DNA from: Pseudodesulfovibrio sp. zrk46
GTDB taxonomy: Bacteria > Desulfobacterota > Desulfovibrionia > Desulfovibrionales > Desulfovibrionaceae
DNA length: 64,000 bases
Assembly (NCBI RefSeq): GCF_012516435.1
Contig: NZ_CP051216.1
Span: forward strand, 186,001-250,000
Reading direction: 5' to 3'
A program made the translations under genes and the position numbers. Shown piece by piece: positions 40,222 through 48,145 of the stretch (positions are counted from its first letter, which is position 1; each line of letters opens with the position of its first letter). The notes under the pieces were generated by a model. That model was not told where the DNA came from. It ran no database searches and was given only the letters and a program-made list of their open reading frames with translations.

Positions 40222-41433
40222 AACATTTCTCCCCACAATTCGGACGTTCAGCTTGAGCGTTTTTCCTTCCCGCTCGTTGCGGTGCTATTCCTTATTCCCC
40301 TGCTTGTAGCCGTAGCCATCGGCTACTTCTTCGGCATCGCATGGGGGGTGGCGATTCTCACCATTCTGATATGGAGTGATTTCCTGCTCCGCGCCGCCAA
40401 TGTAAATTTCCGTGGCCGCCGCAAAAAAGACAAGGTTATGGCGCCGCTGGTGACCAAATCCTTCACTGGTCATGTCCGCGATCCACATCTCGGTTGGACA
40501 CTGGCTCCAAACAAGACCAATGAGAATTCCTTCGCCATCCCGCGAAAAAAGCTTTCCCTGAAATACACCGTGACCACGGATGCCCAAGGGCGGCGTGTCA
40601 CGACTGAATCACCTGTCGATAGCGACACCACCATCAACTTTTACGGCTGCTCAAACACCTTTGGTTGGGGGCTCGACGACAACACCACCTACACGTGGCT
40701 TGTTCAGGCGGCCCGACCGGATTCCGCCATCCACAACTACGGTGTGTCGGGCTATTCCCTCTATCAGATACTCCTGAAGATGGAGCAGACCATCGAACGG
40801 GACCGCCCCAAGCTGGTCATTCTCGGTTTCTCTCCCGGACTGGAAGCCCGCTCGGTTTCAGACCACCACTATCTCCGCATCCTCGCCGAGCAAGGCGGTA
40901 CCGCGCCGTCCTGTATTTCCAAGGACAAGGGAGGCAAGCGCGCGCTCAAGCGGTACCCCGTTGAAGGCTACAAGCATCTCCCGCTTTCCGACAAGAGCCC
41001 GCTCATCAAGCTGGTGGAACGCCGCCTCAACCGACTTTTCTACGGAGGCCGGGCCAAGAACGAAGCACACCGGAAGACCACCGAGCACCTGCTCCTGTCC
41101 ATGGAGCACCTGTGCAAAAAGCATGGCGCGACCTTCCACGTCCAGTACCTCGTGGCCAACACCGGCTACCGCGAATTCCTTCACAAGACCGGCCTCAACT
41201 GGGCTCCCGGTCCGGTGGACCTCGACCTGTGCGATGAAGTGGGAACCTATCTGTACCGCCTTTCGCCCTTTGACGGGCATCCCAATGTCGCCGCTAACGC
41301 CGCGTATGCCGAAGAGCTCGGGCCAGTGATCGATCAGTTGCTGGAAACCGGCAAATACAGACCAGAACCCGGCGCGCTGGGAACGACCAAGCGGGACAAG
41401 GCTACTGAGCAGGAAATCTATCCTGTCTTTTAA
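40213..41433 (+). CDS. Membrane-anchored SGNH/GDSL-hydrolase-like protein
   Basis: 406 residues. Two adjacent hydrophobic helices near the N-terminus (about 18-58) are followed by a basic RGRRKKDK stretch. The soluble domain has block I FYGCSNTFGWG (Ser of the GDSN-like motif, about residue 147), NYGVSGYS as block II, and FDGHPN near residue 356 as the Asp-x-His dyad. These fit an SGNH esterase fold. A role in trimming acyl groups from glycans or lipids is typical for anchored members but not shown. There is no Shine-Dalgarno, and the start lies inside a perfect hairpin. Neighbouring genes do not suggest a pathway. Confidence 0.75.
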   Translation: MSMNISPHNSDVQLERFSFPLVAVLFLIPLLVAVAIGYFFGIAWGVAILTILIWSDFLLRAANVNFRGRRKKDKVMAPLVTKSFTGHVRDPHLGWTLAPNKTNENSFAIPRKKLSLKYTVTTDAQGRRVTTESPVDSDTTINFYGCSNTFGWGLDDNTTYTWLVQAARPDSAIHNYGVSGYSLYQILLKMEQTIERDRPKLVILGFSPGLEARSVSDHHYLRILAEQGGTAPSCISKDKGGKRALKRYPVEGYKHLPLSDKSPLIKLVERRLNRLFYGGRAKNEAHRKTTEHLLLSMEHLCKKHGATFHVQYLVANTGYREFLHKTGLNWAPGPVDLDLCDEVGTYLYRLSPFDGHPNVAANAAYAEELGPVIDQLLETGKYRPEPGALGTTKRDKATEQEIYPVF

Positions 41434-41546
41434 AGATGAAGGAATAATGGAGGATAAGTACACAGATTTCTAAAAATTGAGATTTTCCCCTTGAAAACCA
41501 CCCGCATTTCTGGCTATACAACGCCTCCGCTTCACAGCTAAAACGT

Positions 41547-41623
41547 GGCGAGGTAGCTCAGTTGGTCAGAGCATGCGGCTCATATCCGCAGAGTCGGAAG
41601 TTCAAGTCTTCTCCTCGCTACCA
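41547..41623 (+). tRNA. tRNA-Met (CAU anticodon)
   Basis: 77 bases including the encoded CCA. Acceptor stem GGCGAGG / CCTCGCT, D arm starting GCTCAGTTGG, anticodon stem TGCGG/CCGCA with loop CTCATAT (anticodon CAT at 41581-41583), T arm GGAAG-TTCAAGT-CTTCT and discriminator A. The arm sequences fit an elongator tRNA-Met; a lysidine-modified tRNA-Ile2 also has CAU and is not fully excluded. The last 17 bases plus the next C are repeated at 45242-45259. Confidence 0.93.
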
Positions 41624-41624
41624 C
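41607..41624 (+). repeat. Left direct repeat (att-like) at tRNA-Met 3' end
   Basis: TCTTCTCCTCGCTACCAC, covering the 3' side of the T stem, the acceptor stem and CCA of tRNA-Met. Identical to 45242-45259. Confidence 0.7.
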
Positions 41625-41633
41625 GACAATATT

Positions 41634-41677
41634 GAAAGCCTGTAAAATCAACTTTGATTTTACAGGCTTTCTTTTTT
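41634..41677 (+). terminator. Terminator after tRNA-Met
   Basis: Perfect 17-bp stem (41634-41650 with 41655-41671) with a 4-base loop, followed by six T. Confidence 0.88.
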
Positions 41678-41741
41678 GAGTTTCGGAACAATCCATACGA
41701 ACAAAAGCTGTCCACTGATCAGAGAACGTGTCTACAAATGG

Positions 41742-44700
41742 CTACTTCACCAAATCCTTGGCGATATTATCCAAACGGTTTGAAAGAGCTTCGCGTTCTT
41801 CTTCATTTAACAGTTCAAGATCAACGAAGATGTCAACGCCCTTTTGATAATGTGTGATCGTTTGGTTTCTGTCTTTTTCTACCCCTTCGCCATTCCGTAA
41901 AGACATGATCGCATACGGCTGAATAGCACGCCTGATCCCCTTCACTGAAATTGCTTCACGTTCCTCAGCATTAACTATGCCTTGTACGAGAGAGTATGTT
42001 TCAGACGAGATGAGAACTCCTCCGGGATCAGCTTGCCCTTCGAGGCGAGCTGCTAAATTCACTTCTCCACCAATAATTGTGTAGTCCATACGTACTTCGG
42101 AACCAAAGTTACCGACATTGCAATATCCGGTATTAATGCCAACACGCATCTTGAATGGTTTGTCATACCCCATTCGGTGCCATTCCTTTTCAAGCGACTC
42201 CATTCGTTTTTGCATTGCAAAGGCCATACGCACACATAGTATGGCATCTTCCTTAACGCCCTTTGATTCAGGATCGCCAAAAAACATAAGCATGGCATCA
42301 CCGATAAACTTGTCGATGGTTGCTCCATACTCCAATGCAATGGCTGACATCTCGGTGAAGTAGTGATTGAGCAACGCCGTCAAGTCTTCCGGCTGCATGT
42401 CATCTGTTGTTTGGGTGAAATCCTTGATGTCCGAGAAGAAGACAGTGAGTTTCTTACGTTCAGTTGACAAAGCAACATCACGATCTCCCGTGAAGATGGA
42501 GTCGTATACCTGCGGGGACAGGTACTTCGACAGCTTAGATGAAAGCCCCTCCAACATCTGGTTCTTTTCATCCAAGGAATCGAGAGTCTCAGCTAGTTCT
42601 GATTGAGCTTTCTTCCTTTCAGAAATCTCTCTTCCCAACTTTCTGTTCCAAAGAACAATAAGCCCCACGATGAGAAGTATACCGCCGGATATGGGCAACA
42701 CCCAAGTCAAAACAGTTTTCATATCCAGTCCGTGCTCGAACTTGAGAGCAAGCCACTTGCTTTTAAACTCGAAGGCTTGCTCCTCAGAAACGGAATTCAA
42801 GGCTTTATTGAGGATTGCGACAAGTTCTGGGTAATCCTTTCGGACAGCCATGCACAGAGACATGGGATAATCAGTTGAAGCAGCGACCTTGAGGTTGGTC
42901 ACTCCCAGTTGTTCGATTGAATAACTCCCAGTAGCGAGATCGTTGACAAACCAGTCGACCTCGCCAAGTGACAGGGCGTTGATTGCATCTTCAACAGTGG
43001 GGTACAAAGACAACTCCATTCCCGGATAATCAGTCTGAAGGTACTCTTGTGTTGCAAACCCCTTTACAACAGCAATCTTCCCGCCACGGATATCATCGAT
43101 TCCACTGATCAACGAAGCCTCTTTGGGAGAATAAATAACGACTGGGAAAGACAGGTAAGGATCAGTAAATAATAAATATTTCTTCCTTTCTGGAGTTGGA
43201 ACGACGGTAGTAAGAATATCGATTCGCCCTTCTTGAGCGTATTGAAGGACTTCATTCCAGTTCAAGCCCTTTGCCCGCACCATCTCAGTTTTGAGCTTAT
43301 CTTCGATGTAGCGAATATATTCCGACGAAATTCCCTTATATTCACCGTTTTCGTCTACGAATTCAAAAGGAGCACTCTGTGAATCAACCCCAAGAACAAG
43401 CCTTGGGTGTCCCTTCAACCATTCCCATTGCTCTTTCGATAATGAAAATATTTTCTGCTTGAACCCAGAGACATCCAAGTAGGTAGAGAGAATACTCTCC
43501 CTTTCCTTCTTGGATATTGCATCCAACCCTTTTTGCAGGATTCCCTTCAAAATTGGATTGTCCTTGTCAACGGCGAAACGTAATTGGCCGGGAAGGTCTG
43601 TCCTCCAAAGACTGACAAGTTTCAGATTAGGCAATGTGTATTTCTTGATCAGATACGATGCGACGACTTGATTGCCAATATATGCGTCTGCCTTGCCAGT
43701 CGAAACTGCCTCGAGAGCCTCCTGCGTTGTTTTGACAAGCATGATGTTGATCTCTGGATGATCGTTAGGAAGGTTTCTTGCTATCGCGTAACCATCTTCC
43801 AGAGCGACAGTTCTCCCTGTGAGGTCTTCAGGTTTGGATATATCGTCAGTTTCTGTCTTCGTAAAAATTGCAGAGTAGTATTCAATGTATGGTTTCGTGA
43901 AAGTAAAATGCTCGAGACGCTTGGCTGTTTCATTGAGGCCGGGCGCAACATCGAGTGCTCCTTTCTTGAGCTTCTCCATGTGTGCTCCCCAATCGGTATC
44001 GAATACGGGATTTATTTTGAGACCGACCTTTTGCGCTGCCAACCGTATGAAATCGGCCGCAATACCCGCGTAGGAATCGTCAGGCATTTTCATTTCAAAA
44101 GGAGGCCAATTCGGAGTTGATGTTAGTGATATTGACGGATGATCCTTGATATAGAGCCTTTCCTCCTTTGTCAGAGAATTGGTCGCACTTGCCTCTTTCT
44201 GCTGATAAAATCGATCATTTGGGTTCACAGTCCACCGCTCATCAATAGCGGACAAACGCATTGGATCGAGCCTTCGGAAGCCATCGTTGATTAGTTTAAC
44301 AAGCCCCTCACGCCCTTTGAGCGTCCCTGCATGCACAGTATTTGCCATTTCCTGAGAAGCCAGTCGGGAAACGAGACCTTGCCAACCATACCGAGCCACA
44401 CCCCGAATTATGGTAGGAACTTCATCAAGAATTACGTCAACATCTCCAGAGATAAGCCCTGTAAGCAAGGCGTTATGATCTTCATAAATTGTAATATGTA
44501 TGTCCGGATAGGTGCTCTGGAGATATTCATACTGATATGTCCCAGCAACAACCCCAAACTTCTCATCCGTTAGTTTGTTTAGTTCTGGTCTTTCAGATTG
44601 AGTCCGATAGAAATACGCACTCTTGATGGAATAAAGTGCATCAGAAAATGATAGCCACTCAGAACGCTGCTTGTTTTTGAACAAACCTGAGTGGATATCA

Positions 44701-44963
44701 GCCTCCCCTGATCTGACCATCTCCAAAGTCTGCTCCCACGTTCCGTGAACAAATTCCACTTCGAGTCCGGTCTGTTCAGCCCATAATCGCCATAGTTCCA
44801 CCAGAATACCTTCTGGCTTTTCATTTGGGGCAACAAAAGACATCGGGGCATATGTCGCGTCAATTGCAACTACAAGCCGTTCTTCCGCAAACGATACGCC
44901 TGCGTTCAACAGTAGCAAGAGGAGCAACGAAAAAAACAGTAGTCGGATGCGGCGAATGATCAC
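41742..44963 (-). CDS. Triple solute-binding-domain adenylate cyclase (class III)
   Basis: 1073 residues from a GTG codon with GGAGG seven bases upstream. After a signal peptide (1-26) come three consecutive SBP_bac_3 domains (about 28-250, 265-490, 510-745), one membrane helix (about 750-771), a short coiled coil and a class III nucleotide cyclase domain (about 838-1010). Catalytic residues are visible: metal Asp in FFSDIKDFT (845) and GDAML (889), adenine-selecting Lys in TIDKFIGD (885) with Asp at 960 (RMDYTIIGG), and VNLAARLE with the transition-state Asn and Arg. It should therefore make cAMP in response to periplasmic ligands. A 60-residue acidic tail follows. It is the only gene of the putative island and is AT-richer than its neighbours. 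Ligands unknown. Confidence 0.9.
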   Translation of the reverse strand: MIIRRIRLLFFSLLLLLLLNAGVSFAEERLVVAIDATYAPMSFVAPNEKPEGILVELWRLWAEQTGLEVEFVHGTWEQTLEMVRSGEADIHSGLFKNKQRSEWLSFSDALYSIKSAYFYRTQSERPELNKLTDEKFGVVAGTYQYEYLQSTYPDIHITIYEDHNALLTGLISGDVDVILDEVPTIIRGVARYGWQGLVSRLASQEMANTVHAGTLKGREGLVKLINDGFRRLDPMRLSAIDERWTVNPNDRFYQQKEASATNSLTKEERLYIKDHPSISLTSTPNWPPFEMKMPDDSYAGIAADFIRLAAQKVGLKINPVFDTDWGAHMEKLKKGALDVAPGLNETAKRLEHFTFTKPYIEYYSAIFTKTETDDISKPEDLTGRTVALEDGYAIARNLPNDHPEINIMLVKTTQEALEAVSTGKADAYIGNQVVASYLIKKYTLPNLKLVSLWRTDLPGQLRFAVDKDNPILKGILQKGLDAISKKERESILSTYLDVSGFKQKIFSLSKEQWEWLKGHPRLVLGVDSQSAPFEFVDENGEYKGISSEYIRYIEDKLKTEMVRAKGLNWNEVLQYAQEGRIDILTTVVPTPERKKYLLFTDPYLSFPVVIYSPKEASLISGIDDIRGGKIAVVKGFATQEYLQTDYPGMELSLYPTVEDAINALSLGEVDWFVNDLATGSYSIEQLGVTNLKVAASTDYPMSLCMAVRKDYPELVAILNKALNSVSEEQAFEFKSKWLALKFEHGLDMKTVLTWVLPISGGILLIVGLIVLWNRKLGREISERKKAQSELAETLDSLDEKNQMLEGLSSKLSKYLSPQVYDSIFTGDRDVALSTERKKLTVFFSDIKDFTQTTDDMQPEDLTALLNHYFTEMSAIALEYGATIDKFIGDAMLMFFGDPESKGVKEDAILCVRMAFAMQKRMESLEKEWHRMGYDKPFKMRVGINTGYCNVGNFGSEVRMDYTIIGGEVNLAARLEGQADPGGVLISSETYSLVQGIVNAEEREAISVKGIRRAIQPYAIMSLRNGEGVEKDRNQTITHYQKGVDIFVDLELLNEEEREALSNRLDNIAKDLVK

Positions 44964-45241
44964 GGAAACCTCCCGAAAGCAGTACTTCGGATAGTTTGTG
45001 GTTTAAACAATCTGCTTTGTATTACAATCCCAGAGATTTAACCAGTCTGATTTAATCCCCGCCATCTCCTTTTGTCGAACTGTCCCTATGGTCCCTCTGC
45101 TACTTGACCACTGCTCCAAGTTGCGCTTACAAACTCTTACAGACTCTTACAGACTCTCGAAGAGAGATGCATAGACAACCTATTTAAATAATTGCCTAAA
45201 CATATACTCGAAAAGACTTCCGAAATTACTGGGGGACGCTC
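44964..45241. other. Non-coding right part of the island, with a short tandem repeat
   Basis: 278 bases without a supported ORF. At 45133-45157 a 10-base unit ACTCTTACAG occurs 2.5 times in tandem, about 85 bases from the right att-like repeat. No clear promoter for the cyclase gene could be assigned. Confidence 0.5.
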
Positions 45242-45259
45242 TCTTCTCCTCGCTACCAC
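45242..45259 (+). repeat. Right direct repeat (att-like)
   Basis: Exact second copy of the 18-bp tRNA-Met 3' end. No tRNA body precedes it, so it is a displaced fragment rather than a gene. Confidence 0.7.
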
Positions 45260-45267
45260 ATATATAA

Positions 45268-45294
45268 GAAAAGCCCCTCATTGAGGGGCTTTTC
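45268..45294. terminator. Bidirectional terminator beyond the island
   Basis: Stem GAAAAGCCCCTCA / TGAGGGGCTTTTC with an almost closed loop. It may have been the original terminator of tRNA-Met, and also serves the leftward cold-shock gene. Confidence 0.75.
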
Positions 45295-45315
45295 ATTTCT
45301 TCATTCTGCGAAGAA

Positions 45316-45546
45316 CTAGAATCTCGCTATCTGCGGTCCATCAGCCTTCAGTCTGACATCCACGGCCTTGGGGCCGACGTCTTCGTCGGTGACGTCAAAG
45401 GTCACCTTTTCTCCAGCCTCAAGGGTCTGGAAACCGTCACGAACGATTTCGGTGTAATGGACAAAGATATCGGTACCGTCATCACCTGTGATGAACCCGA
45501 ATCCTTTCTGTTCGTTGAACCAGCTAACTTCGCCTTCTCGCCGCAC
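45316..45546 (-). CDS. Cold-shock domain protein (CspA family)
   Basis: 76 residues from a GTG codon at 45546, chosen because GGAGG lies five bases upstream and because cold-shock domains start close to this point. The RNP-1 motif KGFGFI and RNP-2 motif DIFVHY are intact (normal F-V-H-Y), with the usual beta-barrel length and the late GPKAVDVRL. Such proteins bind single-stranded RNA and melt secondary structure. It lies 59 bases downstream of the double ABC ATPase gene on the same strand. A longer reading from 45651 would overlap that gene and is rejected. Confidence 0.88.
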   Translation of the reverse strand: MRREGEVSWFNEQKGFGFITGDDGTDIFVHYTEIVRDGFQTLEAGEKVTFDVTDEDVGPKAVDVRLKADGPQIARF

Positions 45547-45605
45547 TGTGACCTCCGGAAATGTATGGGACGACAATACCCTGTCCCAAGCACCTTGGCA
45601 ACGGG

Positions 45606-47099
45606 CTAGTCCTGTTTTTGAGTGACTTCGAATTCCTCGCGCGTGCCGCAAAATGTCTGACGCCCGTTCTCCATGAGCATGACCCGGTTGATGGCGGGGA
45701 TTCGGTCCTCCACATGGTGTGTGACCAGCACGAGGGGGAATCCGGCCTCGGCCAGTTTCTGGAGCAACGCCAGCATGAGCGAACGGGAGTCCGCATCCAG
45801 CCCGGACATGGGCTCGTCGAGTAACAACAGGTGTGGTCCGGGAGCCATTGCCCGTGCGAGGAATACGCGCCGCTGCTGACCATAAGACATGCGGCGAAGC
45901 GGGCGATCTGCAAGATCAGCCAGCCCCACTCGGGCCAGCCATTCCTGCGCCGCGAGGTATTCCTCGTCGGTATGCTCTTCGAGCATGCCCTGACTGCCAT
46001 AGAACCCGGAGAGTACGGTCTCGATGGCCGTGACTTCCCAGCTCTGCTCTCGGGCATAGGTAGTCTGGAGTGCGGGCGATACCACGCCAATAAGCGGACG
46101 CGCCTCGTCCATAGTCATGCCGCCGAGCCGCTCAATGACGCCGACACCTTCGTCATCATCTGCGTAGGGAGAAATTTCACTGATGGCCAGTTTGATAATC
46201 GTAGACTTGCCCGCGCCATTGTCGCCGAGAATCATCCAATTCTCGCCCGGGAGCACGGTCCAGTTCACGGAATGCAGAAAACGCACATGGTCGGCAACGA
46301 CGGAGACTCGCTCCATGCGGAGAAGATAATCGTAATCAGGAGCGGTTTGTTCGGGCATTGACCACACAGCCAAATCAGGCTCATGCTCATGCAAACCGTC
46401 GAGGGCATCCTGCCGATCGCCATGCCGCACCACCTCACCCGCTTCAAGCACGATGGAATCATTCACGCAGCGCGGAACATCACCTATACGATGGGCCGCA
46501 CAAACCAGTGTTGCCCGATCAGCAGCCTTTTCCAGCAGAGCCAGCACTTCACTGCGCGAGGCGACATCCAACCCTTCAAGACATTCATCCAGCAGCAGCA
46601 CATCCGGGTTGGAAACCAGCGCACGAGCAATAAGCAGCTTGCGCAACTGGCCTGTGGAGAGCGTGCCGAGCCGGGCCTCGCCCAGATCGGCTATACCGAG
46701 CTCGTCGATGATACCGTCTGCGCCTGCTTCCTGATCATCAGTGGCGGTGCCGTAGAGGAGTGGTGTGTCGTAAAATCCCGACAGGATAATGGAACGCCCC
46801 AGAGTGCGGGGAGCATTGAGATGATAAAAGTCCTGCATGTCAGACGAGACCATGGTGATACGCTGACGAAGCCCCAGAACCGTCTGCTGCGGTCCATCGC
46901 CGAAATCATAGGCGCGTTCGCCACCACGATCGGGCAGGATGTCGCCCCGCAACAGTTTGAGGAGTGTGGTCTTGCCCGATCCGTTTTGCCCGACAAGGGC
47001 GAGGTGCTTGCCCCGAACCAATGCCATGGAAACAGGCCCGAGCAAACGGGTTTCACCACGAGTGACGGTGCATTTTTTCAATTGAATAAGATTCGCCAT
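45606..47099 (-). CDS. ModF/PhrA-like protein with two ABC ATPase domains
   Basis: 497 residues from the ATG at 47099 (AAGGAGGAG upstream). Two complete ABC cassettes: Walker A GQNGSGKTT and GDNGAGKST, signatures LSTGQLRK and MSYGQQRR, Walker B LLLDECLEGLD and LLLDEPMSGLD. The size, tandem layout and lack of membrane segments match ModF of enterobacteria, linked to molybdenum transport but of unclear role. No modABC genes are nearby, so a molybdate function is only a family inference; a translation-factor-like ABC-F protein is less likely because the linker is short. Divergent from the DUF362 gene 80 bases away. Confidence 0.82.
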   Translation of the reverse strand: MANLIQLKKCTVTRGETRLLGPVSMALVRGKHLALVGQNGSGKTTLLKLLRGDILPDRGGERAYDFGDGPQQTVLGLRQRITMVSSDMQDFYHLNAPRTLGRSIILSGFYDTPLLYGTATDDQEAGADGIIDELGIADLGEARLGTLSTGQLRKLLIARALVSNPDVLLLDECLEGLDVASRSEVLALLEKAADRATLVCAAHRIGDVPRCVNDSIVLEAGEVVRHGDRQDALDGLHEHEPDLAVWSMPEQTAPDYDYLLRMERVSVVADHVRFLHSVNWTVLPGENWMILGDNGAGKSTIIKLAISEISPYADDDEGVGVIERLGGMTMDEARPLIGVVSPALQTTYAREQSWEVTAIETVLSGFYGSQGMLEEHTDEEYLAAQEWLARVGLADLADRPLRRMSYGQQRRVFLARAMAPGPHLLLLDEPMSGLDADSRSLMLALLQKLAEAGFPLVLVTHHVEDRIPAINRVMLMENGRQTFCGTREEFEVTQKQD

Positions 47100-47179
47100 G
47101 CCTGCATTCTCCTCCTTCGTCACAGCAATGGCAAGCCTTTCGCCTTGAAAATACGGACGATTGTAGGATAGAAAACGGT

Positions 47180-48100
47180 ATGTCCATCAAAGTCGCCATT
47201 GCCCGTATTCTGGAATACGAGTCCACCATGCTCGACTCGGCCACGGCCCTGATACTGGAGGAGTCCGGTTTCAAGCCGTCACCGGGACAGCGCGTGCTGG
47301 TCAAGCCCAACCTTGTCTCGCCGTCCAACGCCCGTCACTGCTCCACCAACCCGTTAGTGGTACGGGCTGCCTGCGCCTACCTCCGGGACTGCGGCGCAGT
47401 CATCACCGTGGCCGACTCCCCCGCCTACGGCCCAGCCTCCCATGTGGCGAAACGCTCCGGTCTTGGCGAGGCCATGGCATCTCTCGGCCTCAAGGTGCAG
47501 AGCCTGAAACGAGCCACGCCGCTTACCTTGCGCAAAGGCGGCTCCATTGGCCTGTCTGCCGACGCCATGGAATCGGACCTCATCCTGAACATCCCGAAGC
47601 TCAAGGTTCATTGCCAGATGACCATCTCCGGCTCGGTGAAGAACATGTTCGGCTGCGTGGTGGGCTTCCGCAAGGCGCTGGCGCATAACCAAATCGGGCA
47701 TAGCTATGACCTGTTCCAGTCAATGCTCATGGATGTGTACGAGGCCCTTCCTCAGACGCATCATCTTATGGATGCCATCCATCCCCTGCACAAGGACGGC
47801 CCCATCAACGGCGAGCCGTTTGAACTAGGTCTGCTGGCCGCATCCCCTAGCGGCGTGGGATTGGATACGGCTGCATACTCCATTCTGGGCTTGCAGCCGC
47901 AACAGCTTCCCCTGTGGCAGGAAGCCCTGTCGCGCCACATGGACGGTGCTGATCCGTCAGAGCTGGAGTACCCGCTTGAGAAGCCGGACCTGTTCAGCGC
48001 CAAGGGGTTTGAGCTCTCCCCCGAACGTCCGCTGGACTTCCACCTGAAGCGCATCATCAAGGGCCGGATGCGCAGCCTCTTGAAACATTTTACAAAATAA
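47180..48100 (+). CDS. DUF362 domain protein
   Basis: 306 residues; DUF362 covers most of the chain, with VLVKPNLVSPSNARHCSTNP near residue 40 and the later DLILNIPKLKVHCQMTISGSVKN element and FGCVVGFRKALAH. DUF362 proteins are common in anaerobes, sometimes fused to ferredoxin domains; this one lacks the ferredoxin part. Function is unknown. The gene begins an apparent operon with hypF (45 bases downstream), a periplasmic RsiV-like protein and a small membrane peptide. Shine-Dalgarno is weak. Confidence 0.85.
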   Translation: MSIKVAIARILEYESTMLDSATALILEESGFKPSPGQRVLVKPNLVSPSNARHCSTNPLVVRAACAYLRDCGAVITVADSPAYGPASHVAKRSGLGEAMASLGLKVQSLKRATPLTLRKGGSIGLSADAMESDLILNIPKLKVHCQMTISGSVKNMFGCVVGFRKALAHNQIGHSYDLFQSMLMDVYEALPQTHHLMDAIHPLHKDGPINGEPFELGLLAASPSGVGLDTAAYSILGLQPQQLPLWQEALSRHMDGADPSELEYPLEKPDLFSAKGFELSPERPLDFHLKRIIKGRMRSLLKHFTK

Positions 48101-48145
48101 GGCTTCCTCCTTGCGCTCATTGCTGGTGAGCGGTATGAAGCAGTC

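Larger units (their letters stand above)
41607..45259 (+). mobile_element. Putative tRNA-targeted mini genomic island
   Basis: An 18-bp direct repeat (41607-41624 and 45242-45259), whose first copy is the 3' end of tRNA-Met, brackets 3.6 kb with a single leftward gene. Integrases of the tyrosine family commonly duplicate a tRNA 3' end this way. The gene is AT-richer than its surroundings (about 45-50% G+C in lines counted by hand, versus 55-65% outside). No integrase or excisionase gene is present, so this would be a remnant or a non-autonomous element. Confidence 0.6.

Noticed and set aside
45133-45157. CRISPR-like repeat
   Set aside because: Only 2.5 direct 10-base units with no spacers and no cas genes.
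45242-45259. Second tRNA gene at the right repeat
   Set aside because: Only the 3' 17 bases of a tRNA are present; there is no D or anticodon arm upstream.
45316-45651. Long version of the cold-shock protein starting at 45651
   Set aside because: It would overlap the ABC ATPase gene and add a 35-residue leader not seen in CspA proteins; a GTG with GGAGG at 45546 explains the start.
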